Source: Endotrypanum monterogeii (taxonomy: Eukaryota > Euglenozoa > Kinetoplastea > Trypanosomatida > Trypanosomatidae). Taken from it: a stretch of 64,000 nt of DNA. The position numbers and the translations under genes were made by a program. Shown here one piece after another: positions 8,780 to 18,237 of this stretch (position 1 is the first letter of the stretch; the number at the start of each line of letters is the position of its first letter). The stretch is from contig CM007345.1 in assembly GCA_000333855.2 (NCBI GenBank), forward strand, positions 124,001 through 188,000, in the 5' to 3' direction. The notes under the pieces are model-generated. The model saw only the letters and a list, made by a program, of their open reading frames with translations. It did not search any database and was not told where the DNA came from.

Positions 8780-10882
8780 TCAATCCCAGTCCGCGTTTGG
8801 TTCATCCTCGACACCCTCGAGCATTCCAGGTATCAGCTCATCGATTTGGGAAAAGTTAACCACACCAGCCCCGCGACCGCGCAACGCGCGCTCCATCGCC
8901 GAGGGCACGTCGGCTGCGGGCTCCGTTATAATATTGCGCCGGCGTCGCTTCGAGGCACGCCATTCCTCAAGCCTTTCTATCTCTTCCTCCGTTCGGGCTC
9001 GGCCACGCTTCCATTTCTCGCCGTAAAGCGAGAGACCTACGCGCTCGCGTCGCAGGCGCTCCTCGTTGTCCAGAACGAGATAAGGCAATATGTCGGTGCA
9101 ATCGTCTTCTGCAGATTTTTGAAGCACGAGGAACTCCCATGGCAAAGCGTGGCGGCGCTCACGGTCGTATAGGATCTCCTCCAGAGCTCGCCGAACCGCC
9201 TCGTTGTCGCGGTCCAAGAAGCGGAATTCATTTTCGCCGGCAGGGGTGGCCGGTGGCGGGCTTTTCCCGCGCACCTGCGAGAGTCCGTGGTGGGAGCCGT
9301 CATTCTGAGTGGGGTGGCCCAAAGGGGAGGACATTGGATCGCCGCCAAAGCCATCACGTACCCCATCGGCACCGGCCTCGTCGGCAAAATCAAAGTCGTT
9401 GCGCAGCCCCATCACTTCCGCATTGCTGTTCATCAGTCGCGTGTACTCGTCCGTCATCCACTGCAGTTGCTCTGGTGAGTCTATCGTGACACCACCAGTA
9501 GCAGATAACCCAGAGTGCATACCCCCATCCTTTGACATGTCTACTGTTGAGGGTATCTGTGCAAGGGAGGCCGCCAAGGAGTCGTCCGGAAGCAGATAAA
9601 CAGGTATACCAGTGGACGACACACCAGGAGCGCTTGGTATGCCAGATGTTTCCAGAAACCGAGCGCCGCCCGTGTCGCTGCCGCTACGAAGCGATGCCTC
9701 GCGCTTGATGAGCAGACGGTGCTCTTCCTGCTTCACACTGCGCTCCACCTCCTCCAGCGGAATAGGCTTGGTGTTAGGCAAACCTAGAATATGGAGCTGT
9801 TGGGCTGGCGCGAGTCCCTTCAGGTCTAGATTCTCTTCCAGTGGGACAATATCTTCCAGCTCGCAATGCTTCAGGATAAAGCGGCGCCACTTGTCGCACC
9901 GTTCCGGTGTTGCAGGCTGCGACGTCTTCGCCTCGGAAACGAGTTCATAAAAAATGGCTGACAGTTCTCGCATACTGGCATGAACGTCTTCCTCAGTAGA
10001 TTTTCGGCTGGAGTCGTTGAACGCCGGTGGCAATGTCTCGTGTGATGGTCGGTAGTTATCAATGCTTTCCAGGCGCGCCGTGGGCGTGGCCGCAAACTCG
10101 GTCAGTCGTTTGCTGATTGTATTGGAGGTAAGTCGAACCATTCCGCAGACCTGCTCTGGAGTACGTGAAATGCCAAAGACGTAACAAGCCACAAGCAGCG
10201 CAGCAGCGCACACACCCATCGGTCGCCTACCGCAGCCGATCCAGTCATCTTGCATCGCCCGCAGCACCTTGAGAGCGCAGACAACTACGTCCGTCGTCTG
10301 TGAGCCGAGGTCCATCTGCTCAGCGAACCGCTGCACATAACATGACGGATCGATCACAGGCACCTCGGTGTGTGTAGCGTGGCAGATGTACTTCATTTGA
10401 GACAAGATCGCGTGCGGATCCTCGCCGCTAGTCTCGGAAAAGTCGTAGATGACATGCGAAGTGCGCTCGCGTCGGCACGCCGCATAGAGGCAGGCGCACA
10501 GAACACTCGGGCGGGTACCGGAGACGGCATTCAAGCCCAGCGCTACTTTATAAATCCCAAGGGCGCGTTCCACTGTATCCTCGCTGATCTCCAGTTGGCG
10601 ACTGATGTTGAGCATTTCGCGGCGAGCCCTGTCGATGGTGGGGCGAGAGTGTGAGTGAACCATGCTCGTGTTTGTGCCTTTGTACGAGGTGGCCGGGCGA
10701 AAATTTCCAGCTAGACTGCGGAGGCCACCACCGCCACTGGCCGGCGGTCGGCCCCCTTGTGCAAAGATGGGATCTAGCTCATACTGGTCACTCATCACAA
10801 CATCGCCGCAGATGGTGCACGTGGTGCCACCATTTTGGCGATCTATGAAAAGGGCAGAGGTGGGATGGGCACAGCTGGACAT
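8780..10882 (-). CDS. BRF1: TFIIIB subunit BRF1
   Basis: 700 residues with TFIIB-family architecture. An N-terminal zinc ribbon has ligands C4, H6, C22 and C25; the first pair is C-x-H rather than the usual C-x2-C/H. A glycine-rich linker (~42-60) leads to two cyclin folds, about 79-170 and 175-270. The C-terminal half is acidic and long; a charged helical region at about 570-660 (rich in R, E, K, W) is where BRF1 proteins bind TBP. BRF1 recruits RNA polymerase III to tRNA, 5S and snRNA genes, and the extended C-terminus separates it from TFIIB. The start ATG at 10882 gives the zinc ribbon at once, and AGs at 10899-10900 and 10892-10893 offer a splice site just upstream. The Era GTPase gene is upstream and UTP13 downstream in the same unit. 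Confidence 0.9.
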   Translation of the reverse strand: MSSCAHPTSALFIDRQNGGTTCTICGDVVMSDQYELDPIFAQGGRPPASGGGGLRSLAGNFRPATSYKGTNTSMVHSHSRPTIDRARREMLNISRQLEISEDTVERALGIYKVALGLNAVSGTRPSVLCACLYAACRRERTSHVIYDFSETSGEDPHAILSQMKYICHATHTEVPVIDPSCYVQRFAEQMDLGSQTTDVVVCALKVLRAMQDDWIGCGRRPMGVCAAALLVACYVFGISRTPEQVCGMVRLTSNTISKRLTEFAATPTARLESIDNYRPSHETLPPAFNDSSRKSTEEDVHASMRELSAIFYELVSEAKTSQPATPERCDKWRRFILKHCELEDIVPLEENLDLKGLAPAQQLHILGLPNTKPIPLEEVERSVKQEEHRLLIKREASLRSGSDTGGARFLETSGIPSAPGVSSTGIPVYLLPDDSLAASLAQIPSTVDMSKDGGMHSGLSATGGVTIDSPEQLQWMTDEYTRLMNSNAEVMGLRNDFDFADEAGADGVRDGFGGDPMSSPLGHPTQNDGSHHGLSQVRGKSPPPATPAGENEFRFLDRDNEAVRRALEEILYDRERRHALPWEFLVLQKSAEDDCTDILPYLVLDNEERLRRERVGLSLYGEKWKRGRARTEEEIERLEEWRASKRRRRNIITEPAADVPSAMERALRGRGAGVVNFSQIDELIPGMLEGVEDEPNADWD

Positions 10883-12072
10883 TGCGGATGGCTACGTGCT
10901 ACAGCGAACGGGATAGCACACAACGGCGGCGCGACACACACCAGATGCCAAATGAGTCAACAACAAAAGAAAGCAAACACCATTGCGGAGCAGAAGAACA
11001 GCGGTGGTGCAACAGCACCGGCATCAGCAGAGGGGTGTGGATCGGGGTGATCGACACACACACGAAACAACACAAAGAAACCGGGCGGGGGGAGGGGGGG
11101 GGCGAACAAAAGAAAGACGGGAAAGGTGAAAAAAACAGGGGGGGAAGAATACAAATGCGACTGGGGAGGCGGAGGGGAATTCTGACTATGGATGCCCCTT
11201 TTCGTACAGTGGATCTCCACACGAATGCGGTGTGACCTGTGCGTGGAGGATGAAGTGGGAGTTGAAGTAAAAGAGGCCAAAATAGAACTCCTCCAGGAGA
11301 CGAAAAGAAGATTAAGTGTCGGGGGGGGAAGAAGAAGGCAGAATAAATGCCTTTGGGTTGCAGTGTGCAGCGAATGGCGACAGAACTCTCTACACCTCCG
11401 TAACGATCGAGCAAGGGTAAGGGCAGTAGTGGTGAGAGAGGAGGGGGTAGCAGATAACGGAGAAAGGGAGGGAGAAAGGGGACATGAGTATATGATCAGA
11501 GGGTTGTAGTAGGTGCGAGAGAAAGAACGCCCGACGGGACGTAGAGGGGAAAAAGGCGGGCTGGGGGAGAAACATGTAAATGGAAACGTTTTCAAGAAGA
11601 GACGTCTGTGAGGTGGTTAGCTAGATGTAACCCACGACAAATGTACGGAAAGGAAAGAAAAGGGGAAACGTGACATGTATCATTCGCTTTTTTTAATGTA
11701 TGTATGCGTGTGTGTGCTTCTCCGGCAGCCTTGTCAGTGGATTTAATGCTCGTAAAAAAAAAAAAACAGGAGATCGCACTAATCTCAAATAAAACTCCCC
11801 GACGATGTCCCTTTCAGACGGACACAATCAACCGCTGTGGTTATCGAGCTGCACGACACGTCCCCCATTACATATCATCACCAACACTCCCTCAGTTCAA
11901 CGCCGCACCCACCCACCCACCCCTTTCAGGAACTTCACGACAACGCGCCTCATCGCCCAAGACACCGGATAGGCAGTGTCCAACGTTGACACACACACAA
12001 ACACACATACACGCGTACGTAGATAAATATATATGTGCCTCAGGTATAACTCCCACCACCACCAACATAACT
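10883..12072. other. Spacer between Era GTPase and BRF1
   Basis: About 1.2 kb with no convincing gene. The plus strand is strongly purine-rich at 11075-11160 and 11300-11580, giving long polypyrimidine tracts on the transcribed strand. Frames here translate to low-complexity Pro/Ser/Leu/Phe runs, the signature of such tracts and not of protein. Confidence 0.8.
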
Positions 12073-13221
12073 TTACGACTTCGAGAGCCCACCTGGGGCG
12101 ATGAAGGCCTGAAACACAAATCGATACCGCTGCGGTTGAAGCTCACGTTCCGTTAGCTGCTGCGCACGCAAACAGATGGCCTCCAGCTTGCTGTAGAACG
12201 TGAACATATACGCGGGGCGGTCAAAAAAGACCTCCACCACTACCTCCGTCGTTCCTGAATCTTTACGCGTCCAACCCAGAATACGGTGTCGCATGCAGTG
12301 CGGAATCTCATGGGGGAGAAGCTCCATGAAGGTTTGCCGCAGCAGCTCCGCGACACGTTGCGGGGGACTCAAATCAGTCACCTCACGACGGTAGTGCTCC
12401 CAGGGTCCCGGCTTTGCATATTGACAGAGCCGATCCTTTAGCTCGACCAGCCCACTGCCACCTTTGACGCTAACCTCATGCGTCGCAGCAACTGGCAAGC
12501 CCAGTGATTCGAGGTCTGTACGCATAGCGAAGTACAGCTCACGGTGACGCGGTGTCTGCACTTTATCCATCATCGTCATGGCAAGGACTACCGGGAGCTC
12601 GCGGCCAGCAGCGCGGCGCACCACCTCCGTTGCAATCACCTTGTGTTCCTTTTCCACGAAGCCCACCCCCACGGGGAGGGCTAGTACGACGAGGTCCGAC
12701 ACAAAAAGTGCATCGTACGCCTTTGCCGTGCCAGAGGCGAATTTTCGCTGCGTCCGCAGTGTATCTCGCGGGACTATACCCGGCGTGTCAAGCAACAGCA
12801 GCTGCGTGTCGTGCACAGTAGCTACTGCTTTCGTCCAGTCCTTGGTGCTTCCATAGCGGTTGCTCACAGCACCGACGTTGCTGAGTGCCATCGAATTAAC
12901 AAGAGAGGTCTTTCCTGCATTTTGGGGCCCCAGAAAAGCGGCACGCAACACTAGCGGATTGGTGGGCTGCTGCACAGAAAAGATATCCGCGTTGGAGCTA
13001 GAAGAGCTCGGCCCAGGCCCACTGCCACCAGTAGCAGCTGCAAGAGGTGGAAACACTTCCTCGACAGGCGTGTAGCGCCGTTCTTTATACACCCGCTGAA
13101 ATCGCTTCGCGACAGCGTCGACGCCTTCTTCCCTATTTTCGGAGAGCACCGACACAATGCGCTGCTCCCATCGGCGGCGGCTCTGTAAAGACGTAGGGCG
13201 CAATCGTGAGACCCTCAACAT
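12073..13221 (-). CDS. ERA: Era-like GTPase, probably mitochondrial
   Basis: 382 residues. The first 60 are rich in Arg and Ser and poor in acids, consistent with a mitochondrial presequence. The GTPase domain shows G1 GPQNAGKT (98-105), G3 DTPG (145-148), a modified G4 TMMD (216-219, where NKxD or TKxD is usual), and G5 SVKGGSG (251-257). A C-terminal KH-like domain spans about 290-375. Era proteins bind the 3' end of small-subunit rRNA and help assemble the small ribosomal subunit; the human mitochondrial form is ERAL1. Two oddities: the G4 lysine is missing, and the KH part has no visible GxxG loop where Era normally contacts RNA. The ATG at 13221 sits six bases behind a good splice acceptor. 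Family membership is fairly sure; compartment is inferred. Confidence 0.82.
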   Translation of the reverse strand: MLRVSRLRPTSLQSRRRWEQRIVSVLSENREEGVDAVAKRFQRVYKERRYTPVEEVFPPLAAATGGSGPGPSSSSSNADIFSVQQPTNPLVLRAAFLGPQNAGKTSLVNSMALSNVGAVSNRYGSTKDWTKAVATVHDTQLLLLDTPGIVPRDTLRTQRKFASGTAKAYDALFVSDLVVLALPVGVGFVEKEHKVIATEVVRRAAGRELPVVLAMTMMDKVQTPRHRELYFAMRTDLESLGLPVAATHEVSVKGGSGLVELKDRLCQYAKPGPWEHYRREVTDLSPPQRVAELLRQTFMELLPHEIPHCMRHRILGWTRKDSGTTEVVVEVFFDRPAYMFTFYSKLEAICLRAQQLTERELQPQRYRFVFQAFIAPGGLSKS

Positions 13222-13226
13222 TTATT

Positions 13227-13257
13227 CTGAGTTAAACGAGCGGAAAGAGAAAAAAAC
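13227..13257 (-). promoter_or_regulatory. Likely trans-splice acceptor for Era GTPase
   Basis: The transcribed strand shows a T-rich pyrimidine tract (13239-13257) followed by AACTCAG with the AG at 13227-13228, only six bases before the ATG. Confidence 0.5.
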
Positions 13258-13691
13258 AGGGTGAATGAAAATACGAACTTTTTTGACAAATGGGGCGTAT
13301 AAGTTTTTTTTTTGTGTGTGTGGTGGGGGGGAGGGGGGGTTGGAGGGGGCGCTTTGCGTGTGTGCGTGTGTACAACCGGCAGCGGAGAAAAGTGCGGGGG
13401 ATTAGGGAGGCAGGTGATGTGGTGAGAAAAAGACAGAAAAGAATTGATGAAGTCTGGTGCATTCGATCGCAACGGGAAAATGTCCAATGAACAACGCGAA
13501 GATATCTCCAGCCCCCGCTCACCTCTCATTTGTACGTGTCCCTGTTTTCGTAAGTATGCGAGTACACACCTCAAAAGCCCAACCTTCTCGGGGAAGACCC
13601 ACCTAAGAACCACTTTTTGAAAAAAAAAATTGCACGGGTATGTATGCAGTAATGTGGGGAAGGGGTGAAAATCAACTAGATCCCGCACACA

Positions 13692-13890
13692 TCACACACA
13701 CACACACACACACACACACACCAGCAGTCAGTCAGAGGGCCGGCCCAGATGCGTTCAAGTCGCCACGACATCTCGCTGCACAGAAAAAACACAGCCGGCA
13801 TGTATATAAGGACGCACACTGCTCTGATCACGTGTACGCCAGGTGACTGCATCGCATCTCCTCAACCCCACCCCCGAGCCGAGGTGCATC
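13692..13890 (-). repeat. Dispersed repeat copy B with (CA)n edge
   Basis: Second copy of the ~170 bp unit at 3243-3412, about 95% identical and in the same orientation relative to transcription, again bordered by (CA)n (13692-13722). It ends about 500 bases upstream of the Era start, as copy A ends about 490 bases upstream of the coiled-coil start. The T-run plus CTGTGCAG motif is conserved (about 13776-13790). Similarity fades beyond 13890. Confidence 0.85.
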
Positions 13891-14288
13891 CCTCCCTCGC
13901 TGCCCCTCCCCATGTTTCCCTCTACTACACAAAGACGTGAAAAAGAGAAAAAATAGACTCAGAGGGGAAAAGCAGGGCACACCTATCCCAAGTGTAGAAG
14001 AGCGTGATAACATCGTTTCGATTTTTTTTTTGGTTTTCGAGTGTCATCCTTTCGTTCCTTCAAATGGTTCTATTCGTGTGCGTCTGACGGGTACGCTGTC
14101 CTCTGCGCCCCGACCCTTTTTTTTTCTATAGGATTTCGTCTCGCCGACCCTTCCCCTGCAGTAATGTATGTTGCAGAGCAATCGTATGAAGCGTCACTGC
14201 CACCGATTGATGTGATTATAGAGGGATGAATTTCCAAAAAAAAAAAAAACACCTACACCAACAGGGGGACGGGAGGAGCATGCTTGCT

Positions 14289-14921
14289 TCATGCCTCATT
14301 TACCACGCATCGCAACACGTCCTTCACTGGTCCACAGCAGGACCCGAACCGATCCCCGCTTCCACAAAAGCATTGGTCAAACACATCCATTTCTGTCTCC
14401 ACTAGACGCCGCCGGAAGGTCACGTCCATTGCGCAGCGCGTTGCACCGATCGTGTGAATGCTTCTCATCGCATGCATCAAAGCGACCTGCTGCGACGAAG
14501 TCAGAAGGCCAGTAAAGGGCGACTTGATAGACAAGGCTGCGGCACTCGTGTCTTCCCCCACGCAGATTTGCCTTTCCTGTGCTGCAGAAGACGACACAGA
14601 GGTATACCCCAATGGCTGTTGACGATTGGAGCCGGGACTATACTGCACCACATTCTCGACTTTGCGAGGAGGCTTCATACCGTCACGAGTTCTTGCAGAT
14701 GGAGACGCTTCTTCTTGTCGGAGGCCCTGCTCATCTAACGCGCCGAGATAGATCCACAACCCAACCACCACAGAGAGCCCAACAAAAGCTCGAAGGGCGT
14801 AGGGGTTCCACTCGGACATGAGGCGAGCAAAGAGAAGCCAAATGAGCAGCCGCATTATAAAGCGTGCAAGAAGTCGGTGATGCAGCTGACGCTCCTGGCA
14901 TGTGCTTACTTTCTCACGCAT
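14289..14921 (-). CDS. Membrane protein with C-terminal SEC-C zinc motif
   Basis: 210 residues from the ATG at 14921. Two hydrophobic segments occur early (about residues 20-36 and 43-63), so the protein is probably membrane-anchored near its N-terminus. A polar middle follows, then a helical region and, near the C-terminus, CFCGSGDRFGSCCG, a good match to the SEC-C motif (C-x-C-G-S..C-C/H-G) that binds zinc in SecA and many small proteins. In-frame ATGs at 14960 and 14954 would add 11-13 residues. However, no AG lies between the polypyrimidine tract (14979-15006) and the AG at 14949-14950, so the spliced mRNA probably begins after them and 14921 is the first usable start. The molecular role is unknown; binding to ribosomes or translocon is only a guess from SecA. 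Confidence 0.72.
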   Translation of the reverse strand: MREKVSTCQERQLHHRLLARFIMRLLIWLLFARLMSEWNPYALRAFVGLSVVVGLWIYLGALDEQGLRQEEASPSARTRDGMKPPRKVENVVQYSPGSNRQQPLGYTSVSSSAAQERQICVGEDTSAAALSIKSPFTGLLTSSQQVALMHAMRSIHTIGATRCAMDVTFRRRLVETEMDVFDQCFCGSGDRFGSCCGPVKDVLRCVVNEA

Positions 14922-14948
14922 TTTGCCTCCTTTCGGAGGTGTGTGTGG

Positions 14949-15006
14949 CTGCATTTCCATCCGTAACAAGTGAGTGGGGCAGGAGGGGAAGCAGAAGAAA
15001 AAAAAG
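14949..15006 (-). promoter_or_regulatory. Polypyrimidine tract and acceptor of the SEC-C gene
   Basis: A 28-base pyrimidine-rich stretch on the transcribed strand is followed by the first downstream AG at 14949-14950. The implied 5' leader is 27 bases and ends AAAATGCG at the 14921 start. Confidence 0.45.
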
Positions 15007-15812
15007 CAGCAAGAGGATCAGGATGGAGAAAGAAATCAAGACGCCCGTGCTATCGGGTCCATAGAAAGAGACAAAGAAGCCCTCGGCGCCTGGTGACACG
15101 AAAAACACAGGCGTTGCGGACAGGCCATCAAAGCGATCGGAATGATGTGGCTCGGATAGGAGTACGAGCGACTCAGAGTGTGCAAAGTCCTTACGTATGA
15201 GACAGGAAAAAAAAAAAAGAAATGAGTTCGGGGTAATAGAAGGTTGTCCATGCGAATGACATCCAGTGACACACGCAAATACATGTACATAAACAGTCAT
15301 CCATTTATGTAGAAAATATGAGGATGTGTAAGGGGGGGGGGGGCAGTAATATTAAAGATGTGAGGTACCAATGTGGGGAGAAGAGGAAGGGTGGGGAACA
15401 CAGAAGCCCGGCAAAGGGGAGAGGGACTACGGACATCGCATGGCAGTCACTTTTTGATGGTCGCCTGCTGGAGGGATGGCTATTTCCGCGTTCTGCACGA
15501 GGCGTTTCCGACCTCGTGGTGAGTTGTTGTATTCTTTTCACAAAGCAGCAGGCAAACGCATACGGATAAAGGAGAAAAAAAGGGGGGAGGATATTAGGTT
15601 ACCCCCGCATCCCTTCCCCCTCCTCCTTCCGTCATCGATCATCTGCAATATACAGATACCGAGTCAAGGAATTCAAAAATGAAAAGGCCCGATTTGGGTG
15701 ACCCAGGATGCCCACACCTTCATACACTCAGACATGCATGCCTAATTTTCCCAAAGGGGAGAATGTCCATTACCTTAATGGTAGAAACAGCAGATCAGTG
15801 AAAGCGATCGAG

Positions 15813-15816
<4 letters not shown>

Positions 15817-15850
<34 letters not shown>

Positions 15851-16300
15851 GTTCCGAATACCACCTACATCAACTCGTAACCCAATTGAGCCGTATAGTG
15901 CAGCGGATGCTTGAAAAAAAAAAAAACATGCGTATATGTCTGCAACTGCGAAACTACAGACTTGCAGAAGAAGAGCGCACCATTCACCAGCAGTAGCGAC
16001 GGGAGAGGGCGGAAAGTGAGTCACCTCTACGTTGGTGCGTGCAAGATGTTCCCTCCCTCTCCCTCCTTTTCTCTCCTTGCTGTCTTCATTTACGCTTCCC
16101 CAGCTGTCTGAAGCACAAAGCTAGCGACGAAGGAAAAATGGGAGATAGGTAATTATTTATCGGCATTGATCCAGGAAAAAAAGAGAGAAGCGGTCATCTC
16201 GGTGGGAAGGAGGGAGAGAAGGGGGCTACAGCTCAGGGGTAACGTTACAAGAAGGAACAAGAGAAATACGCCAAAGAGAAATACATGGTTCTTAGTGAGT

Positions 16301-16335
<35 letters not shown>
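15817..16335. repeat. (GT)n at 15817-15846 and (CA)n at 16301-16335
   Basis: Two dinucleotide tracts of about 30 to 35 bases. They are complementary in sequence and about 450 bases apart, so they could pair in RNA or single-stranded DNA. Confidence 0.9.
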
Positions 16336-16340
<5 letters not shown>

Positions 16341-16952
16341 ATATATACATTTACATGTGTAAACAGATGTACGCCGCTTTATTTTCCCCCAGCGCTTTCT
16401 TTGCAATCGTGGCGTCTAGCATGTGTGAAGATAGAGGAGTAGGTGCAGGAGAGAGACGTTAGCTGCAGCAACAGAAGATAATCCACCCCCTCGTAGATTC
16501 TCCCGCGCACCGTGCAGGGGGAGGGGGGGGGGCAGTCAATCAGCTCTTGCAACAGGGTACAACGAGGGGGAGGGAAGCTTTGGCCTCCATCGAGCACGAT
16601 AAAATTGCATCTGTCCCGCCTCCGAACTACTGTTACGCCCCCCCCCTTGAGGAAAGGAGAAAGACCGCTCAGCTGAGTGACACAGTGTGTGTCGCAGAGA
16701 GCACATACATGAGAGCGACGCACAAGCGGAAAAACACAATGATACTGAATATATAATAAGACGTGATGGAACCTGGGAGAAAAAAGAAGAGGTGAAAACG
16801 GGGAGGAAGGGGGGAATTCGCACACTCGAGTATTTTTTTTTGCGAGATAGAAACGAGGAAATATAGGGAAGAGGAACCGAGACGCCTTTACGTCCTCTGC
16901 GAGGGAAGGAAGGAGGGGTGGGACTTATTCAAAATATAAAAACAGCGAGAAG

Positions 16953-17357
16953 TCATTTCTTTTTCTTCTCTCTTAAATTGTGTGCGCGCTGTGCCGAGGG
17001 TTTCGTAGACTCCTTAAAGTGATACATGCGTTTGATCTCCTCCAACTCAGTTCTCGTGTCCATACGACATGTAGACGCTATGAAGACCAACATAATGACG
17101 ACGAGCATGATCAATACGTAGCGCTCCTCAAAAACACTCTGATATCGATTACGCCTGCGGTGGGTATGGCCGACACCAGCTGGATTCGGTGATGCAGGAC
17201 GACTTGTATCCAGCTCAGACCAAACCCGCATCTCTTCCTCCGTATTGATTGGCTCATCCGGTATGTCAATCCCAGCATCTATAAACATGCGGGACGGTGA
17301 ACATGGCACCACGGCTGAGGTAGTCAACGTCTCCTTTCGTTTTGCTACCAAAAGCAT
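16953..17357 (-). CDS. Small single-span membrane protein, unknown function
   Basis: 134 residues. The N-terminal ~75 are polar, with an acidic patch (PINTEEEMRVWSEL). A basic stretch (HTHRRRNRY) precedes one strong hydrophobic segment (YVLIMLVVIMLVFIAST, about residues 79-97), followed by a short charged tail ending in lysines. The positive residues before the span predict an N-terminus in the cytosol and the tail outside or in the lumen. The frame opens further upstream but only with TTG; the first ATG is at 17357, directly after an A-run on the coding strand, and an acceptor AG at 17405-17406 behind a CCTCCTTTC tract supports it. No family recognised. Confidence 0.6.
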   Translation of the reverse strand: MLLVAKRKETLTTSAVVPCSPSRMFIDAGIDIPDEPINTEEEMRVWSELDTSRPASPNPAGVGHTHRRRNRYQSVFEERYVLIMLVVIMLVFIASTCRMDTRTELEEIKRMYHFKESTKPSAQRAHNLREKKKK

Positions 17358-17800
17358 TTTTTTTTTTGATTCCTTTGTGATTTTTTTCAGTTTATCTTGT
17401 TTTTCTTTTGAAGGAGAAAGGAGGTTTGTGCAGGGCAACCGAAATCAATCTTCGTATAATTTTTTTGGAGGAAAAGAGAGGAGAAACAGAGTCACATAAC
17501 TGCACCAGCGTCGTACTCCTCCCAACATCACTTTATGTGAATTTGTTCGTCCAAACGGAGAGGGGGGTCGCGATTATTGCCCCTACAAACAACAACAGTG
17601 AGGTCAAAAAAAAAAGCCTTACAACTGTATCGCACAATCGAGTGGAGAGTAGTGTTTGGGTTTTTCTGTGTGAGTGTGCGTGGAGAGGGATAGCTGATAT
17701 AGAAGGGAGGGGGGGTCGAGAAACAAAACGAAGGAGCAGGTTGGTGTGACAAGAAACTAAATGTGCAACGAAAAAAAACAGTTTGTGTACGCACACGCAC

Positions 17801-17804
<4 letters not shown>

Positions 17805-17836
<32 letters not shown>

Positions 17837-18182
17837 TAAAGAAACAATGAGGATGTGTGTGTGTGTGTGTGCGCGCGCTAAGCAACCAAAACCAGACCTA
17901 AACGGTCGCCGGTAGGTACCTTACTTAAANNNNNNNNNNNNNNNNNNNNNNNNNNNNNNNNNNNNNNNNNNNNNNNNNNNNNNNNNNNNNNNNNNNNNNN
18001 NNNNNNNNNNNNNNNNNNNNNNNNNNNNNNNNNNNNNNNNNNNNNNNNNNNNNNNNNNNNNNNNNNNNNNNNNNNNNNNNNNNNNNNNNNNNGTCCGAAC
18101 GGACGGAAGTAGTAGTACGTACGACGACGAGTGGCGATATAAGTTTAGTTTGTTGTTTCGTAGGTAGTACTACACGAGACGT

Positions 18183-18235
<53 letters not shown>
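17805..18235. repeat. Microsatellites around the first assembly gap
   Basis: (AT)n at 17805-17835 and (GT)n at 17857-17870 precede the gap; a compound (CA)n(TA)n tract at 18183-18235 follows it. The bases touching the gap contain short stuttered repeats of GTA and ACG type, suggesting poor read ends. Confidence 0.85.
17930..18092. other. Assembly gap, 163 N
   Basis: A run of N between two microsatellite clusters. The true length is unknown. Confidence 0.99.

Positions 18236-18237
<2 letters not shown>

Larger units (their letters stand above)
13222..14288. other. Spacer between the SEC-C gene and Era GTPase
   Basis: About 1.07 kb without a gene. It contains dispersed repeat copy B, G-runs on the plus strand near 13322-13350, and homopolymers at 13620 and 14236. 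Confidence 0.8.
14922..16952. other. Spacer between the small TM gene and the SEC-C gene
   Basis: About 2 kb with no gene supported. It includes the polypyrimidine tract and acceptor of the SEC-C gene (14949-15006), a G run near 15331-15342, a (GT)n tract at 15817-15846 and a (CA)n tract at 16301-16335. Open frames are short and do not look coding. Confidence 0.75.

Noticed and set aside
10957..11595. 212-codon minus-strand frame upstream of BRF1
   Set aside because: Low-complexity Pro/Ser/Leu/Phe text produced by polypyrimidine tracts; it is better explained as splice signals.
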